A DNA stretch of 64,000 bases from positions 86,467 through 150,466 of the forward strand of contig NZ_JOAP01000009.1 in the NCBI RefSeq assembly GCF_000720475.1, read 5' to 3'. This document shows positions 1 to 8,742 of this stretch, piece by piece. A program made the translations under genes and the position numbers. The stretch comes from Streptomyces aureocirculatus. Its GTDB lineage: Bacteria; Actinomycetota; Actinomycetes; Streptomycetales; Streptomycetaceae. The notes beneath the pieces were generated by a model. The model was not told the DNA's origin. It ran no database searches and was given only the letters and a program-made list of their open reading frames with translations. How positions within the stretch are numbered: position 1 is the first letter of the stretch; every line of letters begins with the position of its first letter.

Positions 1-2
1 AG

Positions 3-344
3 TTGTCCGCGGCGCCGCGGCGGCGGCTGCGCATGACCGAGCTCGCGAAGAGCTCGAAGATCACTCGGTCCCGGCTCTCGCACGCGGTCGCCCGCCTGGA
101 GAAGAGCGGCTGGGTGCGGCGTGAGGACTGCCCGACCGACAAGCGGGGGCAGTTCGCGATCCTCACGGACGAGGGTTTCGAGGTCCTGCGCGCCACCGCG
201 CCCGGGCATGTGCGGGCGGTGCGGCAGGCCCTCTTCGACCGGCTCAGCCCGGAACAGCAGAAGTCCCTCGGCGAGATCATGAGGATCGTCGCCGAGGGAC
301 TTCAGCCGAGCGAGGCGGGGGCGGACCTGCCCTGGCTCCGTTAG
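3..344 (+). CDS. MarR-family transcriptional regulator, 5' end outside the window
   Basis: This is the C-terminal 113 residues or so of a MarR-type winged-helix repressor. The recognition helix (KITRSRLSHAVARLEKSGWV) and the wing (TDKRGQFAILTDEGFEVL) are visible, followed by the dimerisation helices. MarR proteins are usually 140-160 residues, so about the first third, including the first dimerisation helix, lies before position 1; the TTG at position 3 should not be taken as the start. The gene is convergent with the exporter that ends at 400, with a 55-bp gap. MarR proteins often answer to phenolic or redox ligands, but the ligand cannot be told here. Confidence 0.85.
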   Translation: MSAAPRRRLRMTELAKSSKITRSRLSHAVARLEKSGWVRREDCPTDKRGQFAILTDEGFEVLRATAPGHVRAVRQALFDRLSPEQQKSLGEIMRIVAEGLQPSEAGADLPWLR

Positions 345-399
345 GAGCACCGGGCGGGTCCGCCCCCGCCGCGTCGTGTGACGCGGTGTCCGGGTGGCG

Positions 400-1941
400 T
401 CAGTGCGCCACGACGGGGATCTTCAGCGCGTCCTCGGCGCCCTCACCGTCGCCGGACGCCACCGGAGTGCCGCTGTCGGCACCGGTGTTGATCAGGACGG
501 CGGCGATCGCCGACGCCACCACCAGGATGCCGACCGCCCACCAGATGGCGGCGGTGTAGCCCTCCACCATGGACTGGGCGGCGAGCAGCTTCTGCGCCGC
601 CGGGGTGGTGGCGGAGGCCGCGTGGTCGGTGATGTACGCGCTGGTCGCGGAGGCCGCGATGGTGTTCAGGAGGGCCGTGCCGATGGCGCCGCCGACCTGC
701 TGGGAGGTGTTGACCATCGCGGAGGCGACACCGGCGTCACGCGGCTCGACACCGTAGGTGGCGAGCGACATGGCGGGCATGAACGCCGTACCCATGCCGA
801 GGCCCAGCATGAGCTGCGCGGGCAGGATCAGACCGGTGTACGAGGTGTCGATCTCGAGCTGCGTCAGGAGCAGCATGCCGACGGCTGCGAGCAGGAAGCC
901 CGGGGCCATGAGCAGGCGCGGCGCGACGCGGGTCATCAGGCGGGTGCCGATCTGCGTCGAACCCACGATCATGCCGAAGATCATCGGCAGGAACGCGAAG
1001 CCGGTCTTGACCGGCGAGTAGCCCTTGACGATCTGCAGGTAGTACGTGAGGAACAGGAACAGGCCGAACATCGCGATGATGGCGAGGCCGAGCGAGAGGT
1101 AGACGCCGCCGCGGTTGCGCTCGGTCAGGACGCGCAGCGGAAGCAGCGGCGACTTGACCTTGGCCTCGGTGACGACGAACGCGGCGAGCAGCACGACGGA
1201 GGCGACGAACATCGTCACGGTCACGGCGTCGGACCAGCCGTTGGACTCGGCGCGCGTGAAGCCGTAGACGAGCGCGACAAGACCGAGGGTGGAAAGGACC
1301 ACGCCGGGGATGTCGAGCGGCGAGCGGTTGCGGCCCTCGGAGGGCTCACGGATCACGAAGTACGCGCCGGCGGCGGCGATGATCGCGAACGGGATGTTCA
1401 CGAAGAACGTCCAGCGCCAGTTCAGGTACTCGGTGAGGAAGCCGCCGAGGATCAGGCCGACGGCGCCACCGCCACCGGCGATCGCACCGTAGATGCCGAA
1501 CGCCTTGGCGCGCTCCTTGGCCTCGGTGAACATCACCGCGAGCAGGGAGAGCGCGGCGGGCGCGAGCAGCGCGCCGAACACGCCCTGGAGGGCGCGGGCG
1601 CCGAGCATCATGGCCTCGTTGCCCGCGGCGCCGCCGAGCGCGGAGGCCGCGGCGAAGCCGATGAGGCCGGTCACGAAGGTGCGCTTGCGGCCCCACAGGT
1701 CGGCGATGCGGCCGCCGAACAGGAGCAGACCGCCGAAGGCGAGGGCGTAGGCGGTGATGACCCACTGCTTGTTGCCCTCGGATATCCCGAGGTCTTCCTG
1801 GGCGGACGGCAGCGCGATGTTCACGATGGTCGCGTCCAGGACGACCATGAGCTGGGCGAGCGCGATGAAGACGAGTGCTCTCCAGCGCTTCGGATCGGGT
1901 GCGAGTGAGGTGACGGGTGACTGTGACATGGGTGTATCCAC
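400..1941 (-). CDS. MFS drug-exporter of the DHA2 (EmrB/QacA) type
   Basis: The product is 513 residues of almost continuous hydrophobic segments, fitting the 14-helix DHA2 family of proton-driven exporters in the cytoplasmic membrane. Diagnostic motifs are the TM1 motif D1 (LDATIVNIALPSAQEDL), motif A after TM2 (GGRIADLWGRKRTF) and motif C in TM5 (GAIAGGGGAVGLILGG). The reading frame can start at GTG 1941 or at ATG 1929; neither has a convincing Shine-Dalgarno sequence, so the choice is uncertain. It lies 86 bp downstream of the TetR gene on the same strand and is probably controlled by it. The substrate is unknown; cationic drugs or antibiotics are typical of the family. Confidence 0.92.
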   Translation of the reverse strand: MDTPMSQSPVTSLAPDPKRWRALVFIALAQLMVVLDATIVNIALPSAQEDLGISEGNKQWVITAYALAFGGLLLFGGRIADLWGRKRTFVTGLIGFAAASALGGAAGNEAMMLGARALQGVFGALLAPAALSLLAVMFTEAKERAKAFGIYGAIAGGGGAVGLILGGFLTEYLNWRWTFFVNIPFAIIAAAGAYFVIREPSEGRNRSPLDIPGVVLSTLGLVALVYGFTRAESNGWSDAVTVTMFVASVVLLAAFVVTEAKVKSPLLPLRVLTERNRGGVYLSLGLAIIAMFGLFLFLTYYLQIVKGYSPVKTGFAFLPMIFGMIVGSTQIGTRLMTRVAPRLLMAPGFLLAAVGMLLLTQLEIDTSYTGLILPAQLMLGLGMGTAFMPAMSLATYGVEPRDAGVASAMVNTSQQVGGAIGTALLNTIAASATSAYITDHAASATTPAAQKLLAAQSMVEGYTAAIWWAVGILVVASAIAAVLINTGADSGTPVASGDGEGAEDALKIPVVAH

Positions 1942-2027
1942 CTAGGAAGACAAAGAGGTAAGTACGGGGTGAACGAGACACCGTTCAGGCGTGCGTGCGG
2001 AAGGGCCCCTGGTCGTGGGGGCGGGTC

Positions 2028-2753
2028 CTACTTTTGACCCAGGCCCTCCTCGCTGCGGCGCGCACGCCGCTGCCCCCGTTCGTCGACGTCGTGGCGCAGT
2101 TCCTCCAAGGTCGCGGCGTGCCCGGGGAGTTCGGAGCGTGCCGGTGCCATCAATCCGTCCAGGAACAACTGGAGGTGACGGTGGACGAACTGGTCGAAGT
2201 CCACCAGGCAGTTGGCGCCGGGCAGCGGCCTGGTCAGTTGGGAGAGGGCGACCATCAGATCACCGACGGCGATGTCGGTCCGCAGTTGACCGGCGGTGCG
2301 TGCGCGTGCCATCAGCCCCTCGACGGCGTCTTCGAGGCGGATACGGGCGGCGTGCAGATCGGGGTGGTCGGGGTCGACGGCCTCGGAGAGGATCGGGCAG
2401 AGGGCGCCGATGCGCTCTTCCACCGCGGCGTGGACGAAGTCCCGCAGCGCCTCGAACGCGGAGCCGGACTCGGCGTCGGCGGCCTCGATGGCGCGGACGG
2501 CCAGCTCCGTGACCCGGTCGGTGACGTACAGGACGACGTGGTGCACAAGCTCTCCGCGGTCGGCGAAGTGGCGGTACACCGTGGCGTTGCCGACTCCGGC
2601 GCGGCGCGCGATCTCGTCGAGCGGCGCCTCGGAGCCCTGCTGGACGAACATCTCGCGGGCGGCGGTGACGATCCGCTCCCGGTTGCGCAGGGCGTCGGCC
2701 CGCGGGCGGGTGACGCGGCGCTGCACTGCGGTGGCGGTTTCCACGGCGGACAC
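2028..2753 (-). CDS. TetR-family transcriptional repressor
   Basis: The product is 241 residues. The N-terminal TetR HTH is clear at about residues 22-70 (RERIVTAAREMF, then APLDEIARRAGVGNATVYRH), followed by a helical ligand-binding domain that resembles the SbtR-like TetR C-terminal domain (RPLPGANCLVDFDQFVHRHL). The start is GTG at 2753; an AGGAG lies directly upstream, and GTG 2741 would have a better 10-base spacing to it. It precedes the MFS exporter on the same strand, an arrangement typical of a repressor that controls itself and an efflux pump in response to the pump substrate. The C-terminal tail is rich in Arg and Glu and probably disordered. Confidence 0.92.
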   Translation of the reverse strand: MSAVETATAVQRRVTRPRADALRNRERIVTAAREMFVQQGSEAPLDEIARRAGVGNATVYRHFADRGELVHHVVLYVTDRVTELAVRAIEAADAESGSAFEALRDFVHAAVEERIGALCPILSEAVDPDHPDLHAARIRLEDAVEGLMARARTAGQLRTDIAVGDLMVALSQLTRPLPGANCLVDFDQFVHRHLQLFLDGLMAPARSELPGHAATLEELRHDVDERGQRRARRSEEGLGQK

Positions 2754-3093
2754 TCCTCGAAGCGGTCAAAGGCCCTCAGACTCGCAGGGTCCGCGGTGAC
2801 GGGTCCAACGAATTTCCCGGTGGGGGCCTGAGGTGGGCGATCCGGGGAGTGGATCCCCGTTTCGCTCGGACACCGGTTAAACGGGGAGCCGCTCCCCGCT
2901 TATTTCCCCGTTCTGCTGTGACCTGCGTCACAAACCAACGGACCCTTCCATTCCTCCCGAAAGATCCGCCCCGCTCACCCGAACGACCCACGATCGGTCG
3001 CGCTCAGCGAGCGCCCGCGCACCCCCCGACACAGGGTGATCGGACAGGGTGCAGCTCAGGACCGTGGGCTGCCGCGGAGCGGAAGGCCCATGG
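2754..3093. other. Intergenic region between divergent tetR and protease genes
   Basis: These 340 bp should hold the promoters of the TetR/exporter pair (leftward) and of the protease (rightward). The sequence is less GC-rich in the middle (2870-2960) and holds repeated short GGGGATCCCCG/CGGGGAGC-like blocks. I see no convincing gene; the ORFs crossing it lack a ribosome-binding site and recognisable content. A GGAAGG at 3081-3086 is the likely ribosome-binding site of the protease. Confidence 0.6.
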
Positions 3094-4458
3094 ATGCAGC
3101 AGCCGACCTGGAAGCCGATAGCCCGCTCCCGCCGAGCCGTCCGGGTGCGAAGGCGCCCCGGCAGGCGGGACAGCCGCGGCACCCGGACGCCCAGGCGGCT
3201 CCCGCCCACGACCACCGCGCTCGCCGGGCTCACCGTCCTCGCCCTCGCCCTCACCGCGTCGGCGAGCACCGGACGACTCCTCGCCGAGCCGCCGTCGGCG
3301 GCGGGACCCAGCGCGCAGGCCCGGGCGACGACGCTCGGCCGCTGCCTGATCGGCGGGGACCTCGGGGTGCAGATGTCGGAGGGCATCCCCACAGGGCCCG
3401 GCTACGCCCGCTCCACCGGCACGGTCCGCGCCCTCAACCTGATGGTCGACTTCTCCGACGCCCGCGGCGAGGGCCGCGCCCTCGACCGGCTCGGGGAGTT
3501 CTTCCCGCAGACCACGGACTGGTTCCGCACCAGTTCCTACGGCCGCGTCGACTACCGGCCCGAGGCCCCGCTCCAGGACTGGCTGCGCATGCCCAAGCCC
3601 TTCAAGGCGTACGGGATAGAGCGCGGCGCCCCCTTCGACCCCGGCTACCGGGAGCTGGTCGACGACATCGTGGCCGCCGCCGACCCGGACGTGGACTTCG
3701 CGGCGTACGACCTGGTGAACGTCCTCATCACCCCGAACGCGGGCCCCTCCGCCCTGGACACCGTCCTGTCGGTGACGTTCGCCGGCAACCACGAGGCACC
3801 GGTCGCCGACGGCGTGCCGATCTCCAACGCGTCGTTCGTCTACAGCCGTCAGGACGACGGCTCGGGCAACTACGACCAGACCGGCTACCGCGTGCTCCCG
3901 CACGAGAACGGCCATGTCTTCGGCCTCCCCGACCTGTACACGCAGGACGGCGGGGGCGCGGTCGGGCACTGGGACATCATGAGCGAGGACTGGGGCGCCA
4001 ACAACGACCTCCTCGCCTGGCACAAGTGGAAGCTGGGGTGGATCGACGACAAGCAGGTCGACTGCGCGTCGGCCGCGGGCACCACGGAGCACCTGCTCTC
4101 GCCGCTGGCCCGCACCGGCGGCACCAAGCTCGCCTTCATCCCGCTGAGCAAGAAGACCGGCTACGCGGTGGAGGTGCGCACCCGCGCGGGCAACGACGAG
4201 GTGGTGTGCCGTCCCGGCGTCCTCGTCTACCGCGTCGACGCGGACGTCGACACCGGCCACGGCCCGGTCACGGTCTTCGACTCCACCCGCGACAGCGGCG
4301 GCTGCACCCGCAGCGCGAACGTGCACGCCGAACTGTCGGACGCGCCGTTCACCCCGGGCGAGACATTCACCGACCGCTCCTCGGGAGTACGGGTGACGGT
4401 CGCGGGGGCGGACCTGGACGGGAACTACCGGGTGCACATCACCCGCACGGAGACCTGA
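3094..4458 (+). CDS. Secreted M6-family-like zinc metalloprotease
   Basis: I chose ATG 3094 because GGAAGG lies 7 bases upstream; an in-frame start 15 codons earlier has no such site. The 454-residue product begins with an Arg-rich n-region and a hydrophobic stretch (TALAGLTVLALALTASAS), so it is exported or anchored. The zinc motif is HENGHVFGLPD, the HExxHxxGxxD arrangement of M6 (immune inhibitor A-like) peptidases, followed by the Met-turn-like WDIMSEDWG. The C-terminal third is beta-rich and may bind substrate. Family members degrade extracellular proteins. It is a single gene with its own upstream region. A Tat signal cannot be excluded, because several Arg-Arg pairs precede the hydrophobic core. 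Confidence 0.88.
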   Translation: MQQPTWKPIARSRRAVRVRRRPGRRDSRGTRTPRRLPPTTTALAGLTVLALALTASASTGRLLAEPPSAAGPSAQARATTLGRCLIGGDLGVQMSEGIPTGPGYARSTGTVRALNLMVDFSDARGEGRALDRLGEFFPQTTDWFRTSSYGRVDYRPEAPLQDWLRMPKPFKAYGIERGAPFDPGYRELVDDIVAAADPDVDFAAYDLVNVLITPNAGPSALDTVLSVTFAGNHEAPVADGVPISNASFVYSRQDDGSGNYDQTGYRVLPHENGHVFGLPDLYTQDGGGAVGHWDIMSEDWGANNDLLAWHKWKLGWIDDKQVDCASAAGTTEHLLSPLARTGGTKLAFIPLSKKTGYAVEVRTRAGNDEVVCRPGVLVYRVDADVDTGHGPVTVFDSTRDSGGCTRSANVHAELSDAPFTPGETFTDRSSGVRVTVAGADLDGNYRVHITRTET

Positions 4459-4599
4459 CCCCCTGCATCTGGCCAATTCACCCGTTCACTCAAGGGAATT
4501 GACGTCCGAACGTTAGTCTGACGTCGAGACGGTGCCCACCGGCTCAGCGATGCGCAGGCGAAGGCGCGAACAGGGTGAGAACAACCCACGGGGGTGGTC

Positions 4600-5094
4600 A
4601 TGAAGTCGGAGAACTCCACGGACACGAGGGCTGAGAACTCCACGGACCGGCGTATGCAACTGGCTCAGACGGACCCAGCGTGGGGCGGCGCCGGGGAGGT
4701 GTCGCTCGCGAGTTCGGCGACGGACAAGAAGCGTGCCGTCCGGTTCATGGAGAACCGACTGCTTCCGGACACCAAGGCCGCCGGGCGCATGGCCGAGGAT
4801 GGCGGCCGGACGCACGCGCCGCTGGCCGGGCCGGGATCCCCACAGGGCGGTCTGGGGAAGCCCGACACGGGACTGAGCGGCGACTTGACGAGCTGGGCCA
4901 CGTACAAGGGACTCTCGGAGGCCATGACGGTCTGGCAGGGCCAGACTTCGGCACTGCTCGGCCGCCTGCACCAGGAAATGAACGGCTTGCGCGGCGCGAA
5001 GAACGCCTTGCACGCGCCGGACGTCGGCGTCGGGTCCCAGGTCGAGGGCATCGGCGTACTGCGGAACCCGTCCAGCGCGTTCGACCGCATGTGA
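4600..5094 (+). CDS. Hypothetical protein upstream of a WXG100-like gene
   Basis: I do not recognise a named family. The product is about 164 residues, starting at ATG 4600 behind a G-rich site (GTG 4594 is the alternative). The N-terminal half is polar and probably disordered. The C-terminal half (LTSWATYKGLSEAMTVW, then LGRLHQEMNGLRGAKNALHA) looks like a helical hairpin of the size seen in ESX/WXG-type partner proteins. It ends 18 bp before the larger WXG-like protein, so the two are probably co-transcribed and may interact. No signal peptide or membrane segment is present, which is consistent with type VII export. The ESX-partner idea is inference from position and predicted helicity. Confidence 0.6.
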   Translation: MKSENSTDTRAENSTDRRMQLAQTDPAWGGAGEVSLASSATDKKRAVRFMENRLLPDTKAAGRMAEDGGRTHAPLAGPGSPQGGLGKPDTGLSGDLTSWATYKGLSEAMTVWQGQTSALLGRLHQEMNGLRGAKNALHAPDVGVGSQVEGIGVLRNPSSAFDRM

Positions 5095-5112
5095 CATCCC
5101 GGGGGGGGAACC

Positions 5113-6465
5113 GTGGCATTGACGTATCGGGACGTGATGACCACCGATCTGTCGCCGCTGTCGGACGTGTCCGACGCCTGGCGGAAGATGGGCGAGCGAT
5201 TCGGCGAACTCAAGGACGACTACGAGAAGCAGGTCCCGCGGGCGCTGGCCAACGGCAAGTGGGAGGGCGAGGCCTTTCGCGCGCACCAGAAGGCGGCCAC
5301 GGCAACGGGGTTCGAGTACGCGGCGGCCAGACACGAGGCGCTGGCCCTCGCGAGCCTCCTGAAGCAGGCGCACACCAAGCTGACCGCGATGCAGAAGTCC
5401 CTGCGGGACCTGGTGGCCGACGCCGAGGCGAAGGACTTCAGGGTCGACAGCTCGGGCAGGGCCACCTACGCCGGCCTCGACAAGCACTCCGGGAGCGGGA
5501 GCCTCGACAACGACCCCGACTACGCGCGCGTGATGGCCGAGGCTCGCATCGCGGAGCGGGAGTGGACCGAGCGGATCGCCGACTCGGTACGGGCCGTGGA
5601 CGACGCCGACCAGAGCGTGCGCCAGGCGCTGTCGCGCGCGGCGGGCAGCGTCCCCGCGAGCCGGGGCGGCGCCATCGGCTTCAACCCTTATGCCGACGGA
5701 GACTTGGACAAGCCCTGCCGCGTCCCTTCGGGCGGCGCCTCGTCGCAAGACACGTCGTGGCAGGCCGACGGCAATCTTGACCTCACCGGGCCCGGCGTCG
5801 ACTCCTCCCTCACCGGGCCGGGGTACGGCAGGCAGGCCATGGCCAAGCTGGCGGCCGACGGATTCCACCTGACCGCCGACGGGAAGATCACCGATGGCCA
5901 CCGGACGTTCTCCGGCATCGCCGATGTCTATGGCGGGGCCAGGATCACGGGAGGGCTGGACATCACCGATACCGGTGTCAGCCTCAACGGTGAGGCGTCG
6001 GCGGGGGTACGGGGCATGGCCGAAGGACGGGCGGAGGCGGGGAACTTCGGTGTCTACGGCCGGGGGACCGGGTTCGCGGGCGGCGAAGCTTCCGGTGACG
6101 CGAAGATGGACCTCACGCAAGGGTTCGAGGTTGGGGGAAAGCTGTTCGCCGGGGCGAAATACGGTGCCGCCGCGGGAGCCGACATCGGCGGCATCGGCGT
6201 GGGCGTCACGTATGAGGACTGGAAGGCGCTCGGCGCGGAGGCAAAGCTGATCGCCAAGGGTGAGGACGGAAAGTACCACTTTGGCGCCAAGGGTGGCCTC
6301 GGTCTCGGGCCCGCCGGTCTCGGCCTGGGCCTGGAGTTCACGGTGGAGCCGGGCAAGGTGGTGGACACCGCCAAGGACGCGGCCGGTGCGCTCGGGGACG
6401 GCGCCGGGAAGGTCAGGGACATCGCGGGCGGGGTCACGGACGGGTTGCGCAGCCTGCGGCCCTGA
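5113..6465 (+). CDS. WXG100-like domain protein with Gly-rich beta C-terminus
   Basis: The product is 450 residues, starting at GTG 5113 behind a run of G. Residues 1-110 form a long helical hairpin whose turn (NGKWEGEAFRAHQ) resembles the W-x-G turn of WXG100 proteins. Residues 110-190 are also helical. From about 235 on, the chain is Gly/Ala-rich with short beta-like repeats (GEASAGVRGMAEGRAEAG, YGAAAGADIGGIGVGVTYED) ending in an amphipathic helix. This layout resembles large ESX-secreted proteins of actinomycetes with a WXG-type export domain fused to a passenger. No nuclease, protease or ADP-ribosyltransferase motif is seen in the C-terminus, so an effector role is not supported. It lies in a tight rightward set with the genes before and after it. 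Confidence 0.62.
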   Translation: MALTYRDVMTTDLSPLSDVSDAWRKMGERFGELKDDYEKQVPRALANGKWEGEAFRAHQKAATATGFEYAAARHEALALASLLKQAHTKLTAMQKSLRDLVADAEAKDFRVDSSGRATYAGLDKHSGSGSLDNDPDYARVMAEARIAEREWTERIADSVRAVDDADQSVRQALSRAAGSVPASRGGAIGFNPYADGDLDKPCRVPSGGASSQDTSWQADGNLDLTGPGVDSSLTGPGYGRQAMAKLAADGFHLTADGKITDGHRTFSGIADVYGGARITGGLDITDTGVSLNGEASAGVRGMAEGRAEAGNFGVYGRGTGFAGGEASGDAKMDLTQGFEVGGKLFAGAKYGAAAGADIGGIGVGVTYEDWKALGAEAKLIAKGEDGKYHFGAKGGLGLGPAGLGLGLEFTVEPGKVVDTAKDAAGALGDGAGKVRDIAGGVTDGLRSLRP

Positions 6466-6532
6466 GCCTGGCCCTCTACGGCAGGCCCACACGCGCACGG
6501 CAGACTCCTACGCCTACGGAAGCGAGAACATT

Positions 6533-7015
6533 ATGCCCAGCCCGATGCCCGTACCCCTTGAGCTCCGGCTCCCAGAGGGCTGGCACGCGGCGACCCCGGA
6601 GCGGACGGGTGTCCCGGACGCCGCCTTCGTCGCGGTCCACGCGCATCCGGACGACGGCTTCACCGCCAACGTGACCGTCGACAGCACGTATCGGCCGGAC
6701 GCGGCGACCCTGGCCGAGATCGGGGACGAGTCGGTGGGGAACCTGAGCGAGGTCGCCGAGGCTCTTGACGTCATCAGCCGTCACGAGATCGGCTCCGCCG
6801 CTGCCCCCGGCCTTACCCAGACACTGACTCTCACCACTGCGGTCAGCGGCGTGCGCCGCGAGCTCACGCAGTCCCAGGTGTATCTGTCCCTGCTGGACGT
6901 CCACGACCCGGACCGCCGCGTGGTGGTCCGGCTGGTCCTGACCGCCACCGCGGCCCAGCACGACGACGTCCTGGAGGACTTCCGGGACATCGTGGCCACT
7001 GTGCGGCTCAACTAG
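6533..7015 (+). CDS. Small protein of the LpqN/DUF1795-like alpha-beta type
   Basis: The product is 160 residues. Start ATG 6533 was chosen because GGAAGCGAG lies just upstream; the open frame extends to 6260 but that part overlaps the previous gene. The pattern (LELRLPEGWHAATP, AFVAVHAHPDDGFTANVTV, ending FRDIVATVRLN) is that of the PsbP/MOG1-like alpha-beta fold found in LpqN and DUF1795 proteins, which often sit next to ESX secretion genes in actinomycetes. There is no lipobox or signal peptide, so it is probably cytoplasmic. It could act as a chaperone or adaptor for the WXG-like protein just upstream; this is inference from position. Confidence 0.6.
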   Translation: MPSPMPVPLELRLPEGWHAATPERTGVPDAAFVAVHAHPDDGFTANVTVDSTYRPDAATLAEIGDESVGNLSEVAEALDVISRHEIGSAAAPGLTQTLTLTTAVSGVRRELTQSQVYLSLLDVHDPDRRVVVRLVLTATAAQHDDVLEDFRDIVATVRLN

Positions 7016-7024
7016 GTTGCTTCC

Positions 7025-7528
7025 ATGGGTCTCTTCAGCCGCTTCGAACGTGTCACGCGTCCCCCCGACGACATCCCACCCTGCACACCGGAGGAGGTCA
7101 TCGAGGCACTGCTCGACCTCAACGGGCCCCACGCCCCCTGGACCGTACGCGACGCAGACCCGGACGAGGGCGCCGACCTGGTGGCGGACTGGCACTGCAC
7201 GGATCCCGCCTGGCGTAAATATTTCCACTCGGCCACAGAGGACTCGGTCCTACAGACGCGGATGCGCCTGATGCCGGACGAGCACCAGGTCCGCTCCCTC
7301 GACCACCAATGGCAGTTGCCGCTCACCTCGATGTCGCGCAGCATGTACACCTCGGGCCGAGGGCAGCTCCGGTGGGCGTCCGTCTCCTGGTCGAGAGAAC
7401 GCGGACCGGACGGAAAACGCCGCATCAAGAAGACGGTCGAGTACGACACCGCGGACCTCAAGAACCCCCTGCGGGACACCGTGCTCGACATGGGCTGGTC
7501 CTGGAGGGCCAGGTTCTCGAAGCTGTGA
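7025..7528 (+). CDS. Hypothetical protein, last gene of the WXG-like set
   Basis: I do not recognise this 167-residue family. It begins 9 bp after the preceding stop, so it is very probably co-transcribed. The composition is soluble and Trp-rich (DHQWQLP, SVSWSRERG, DMGWSWRARF), with no signal, membrane segment or obvious catalytic motif. It ends 5 bp before the convergent rho paralogue stop. In many WXG-type loci the last small gene is an immunity or accessory protein, but nothing in the sequence shows that here. Confidence 0.65.
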   Translation: MGLFSRFERVTRPPDDIPPCTPEEVIEALLDLNGPHAPWTVRDADPDEGADLVADWHCTDPAWRKYFHSATEDSVLQTRMRLMPDEHQVRSLDHQWQLPLTSMSRSMYTSGRGQLRWASVSWSRERGPDGKRRIKKTVEYDTADLKNPLRDTVLDMGWSWRARFSKL

Positions 7529-7533
7529 CCGGC

Positions 7534-8742
7534 TCACGCCGCCGCGGCCCTGGGCACCGTTTCCCGCACCTGCCGTAGGAAGGCGGCGTTGCTCGGCGTT
7601 CGGCGGATGTGTTCCAGGAGGGCTTCGACGCCGCTGCCCCCTTCGCGTACGTCGTGGGTGTTGCGCAGGTCCAGGGCGCGGCGCAGGCCGCGTACGGCGG
7701 TCAGTTCGGCGGGCGGTACGAGGAGTTCCTCGCGGCGCGTGCCGGAGGGTGTGATGTCGACGGCCGGGAAGACGCGGCGGTCGGCGAGCCTGCGGTCCAG
7801 GCGCAACTCCATGTTGCCGGTGGACTTGAGCTCTTCGAAGTAGTAGTCGTCGGCGCGCGATCCGGTGTCCACGAGGACGGTCGCGAGCATGGTCAGGGAG
7901 CCGCCCTCCTCGGCGAGGCGCGCGGCGCCGAAGAGCCGCTTGGGCCCCTGCACGGAGCCCGCGTCCACGCCGCCGCTGAGCGTACGGCCGCCGGACGAGG
8001 CGGAGTTGTTGTACGCGCGGCACAGCCGGGTCAGGGAGTCCAGGAGCAGCACGACGTCACGGCCTTCCTCGACGAGTCGCTTGGCGCGCTCCACGGCGAG
8101 TTCGGCGAGCGCGATGTGCGCCTTGGGGGGCCGGTCGAAGGTGGAGGCGAGCACCTCGCCGCGTACGGAGCGCCGCATCTCGGTGACTTCCTCGGGGCGT
8201 TCGTCGAGGAGGACGACCATGAGGTGGCACTCGGGGTGGTTGTCGGCGACGGCGGCGGCGAGCTGTTGCAGCAGGACGGTCTTGCCGGTGCGCGGCGGTG
8301 CGACGATCAGGCCGCGCTGCCCCTTGCCGACGGGTGCGACGAGGTCGACGACGCGGGTCGCGACCCGGTCGCCGGTGGTCTCCAGGCGCAGCCGCTCCCG
8401 CGGGTGCAGCGGAGTGAGGTCGCCGAACCGGGGCCTGGTGCCCGCCTCTTGGGGCGCGTGGCCGTTGACGCGGGCTACGTCGGCGAGCACGCGCGGCTTG
8501 TCGCCGGGGACGCCTTCGACGAGGTCGCCGGCGCGCAGGCCGTACCGGCGGATCAGGGCGGCGGGGACGAGCAGGTCGTCGGGCCCGGGGAGGCAGCCTT
8601 CGGCGCGGAGGTGCCCATTCGGGGCGGTGCGGGCGGTGCGGGTGGTGTGGGTGTTGTCGGCTCGGGGGGTGTCTTGGGCGGGGGTGTCCTTGAGGTCGAG
8701 GACGCCGCTGTGGAGGGTCTGGCTGGTCATCTGGATTGTCAT
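7534..8742 (-). CDS. rho: Short Rho-type transcription termination factor
   Basis: The product is 402 residues and has the Rho ATPase core: the Walker A-like P-loop (IVAPPRTGKTVLLQ), the Rho-specific LLDERPEEVTEMRRSV, Walker B (DVVLLLDSLTRLCRAYN), the Q-loop/R-loop region (SGGVDAGSVQGPKRLFGAAR) and the arginine-finger segment (STGNMELRLDRRLADRR). A compact RNA-binding OB part is visible (LVPAALIRRYGLRAGDLVEG). Main actinobacterial Rho proteins usually carry a long acidic/basic insertion and approach 600-700 residues; this one lacks it and is probably a second Rho. ATG 8742 is preceded by AAAGGA at good spacing. It stands alone, with a long leader region upstream. Confidence 0.9.
   Translation of the reverse strand: MTIQMTSQTLHSGVLDLKDTPAQDTPRADNTHTTRTARTAPNGHLRAEGCLPGPDDLLVPAALIRRYGLRAGDLVEGVPGDKPRVLADVARVNGHAPQEAGTRPRFGDLTPLHPRERLRLETTGDRVATRVVDLVAPVGKGQRGLIVAPPRTGKTVLLQQLAAAVADNHPECHLMVVLLDERPEEVTEMRRSVRGEVLASTFDRPPKAHIALAELAVERAKRLVEEGRDVVLLLDSLTRLCRAYNNSASSGGRTLSGGVDAGSVQGPKRLFGAARLAEEGGSLTMLATVLVDTGSRADDYYFEELKSTGNMELRLDRRLADRRVFPAVDITPSGTRREELLVPPAELTAVRGLRRALDLRNTHDVREGGSGVEALLEHIRRTPSNAAFLRQVRETVPRAAAA

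Noticed and set aside
394..1908. 504-codon forward open frame opposite the MFS gene
   Set aside because: It is the complement of the exporter; it lacks a ribosome-binding site and its product is a His/Arg/Gly/Asp-rich string typical of antisense frames in high-GC DNA.
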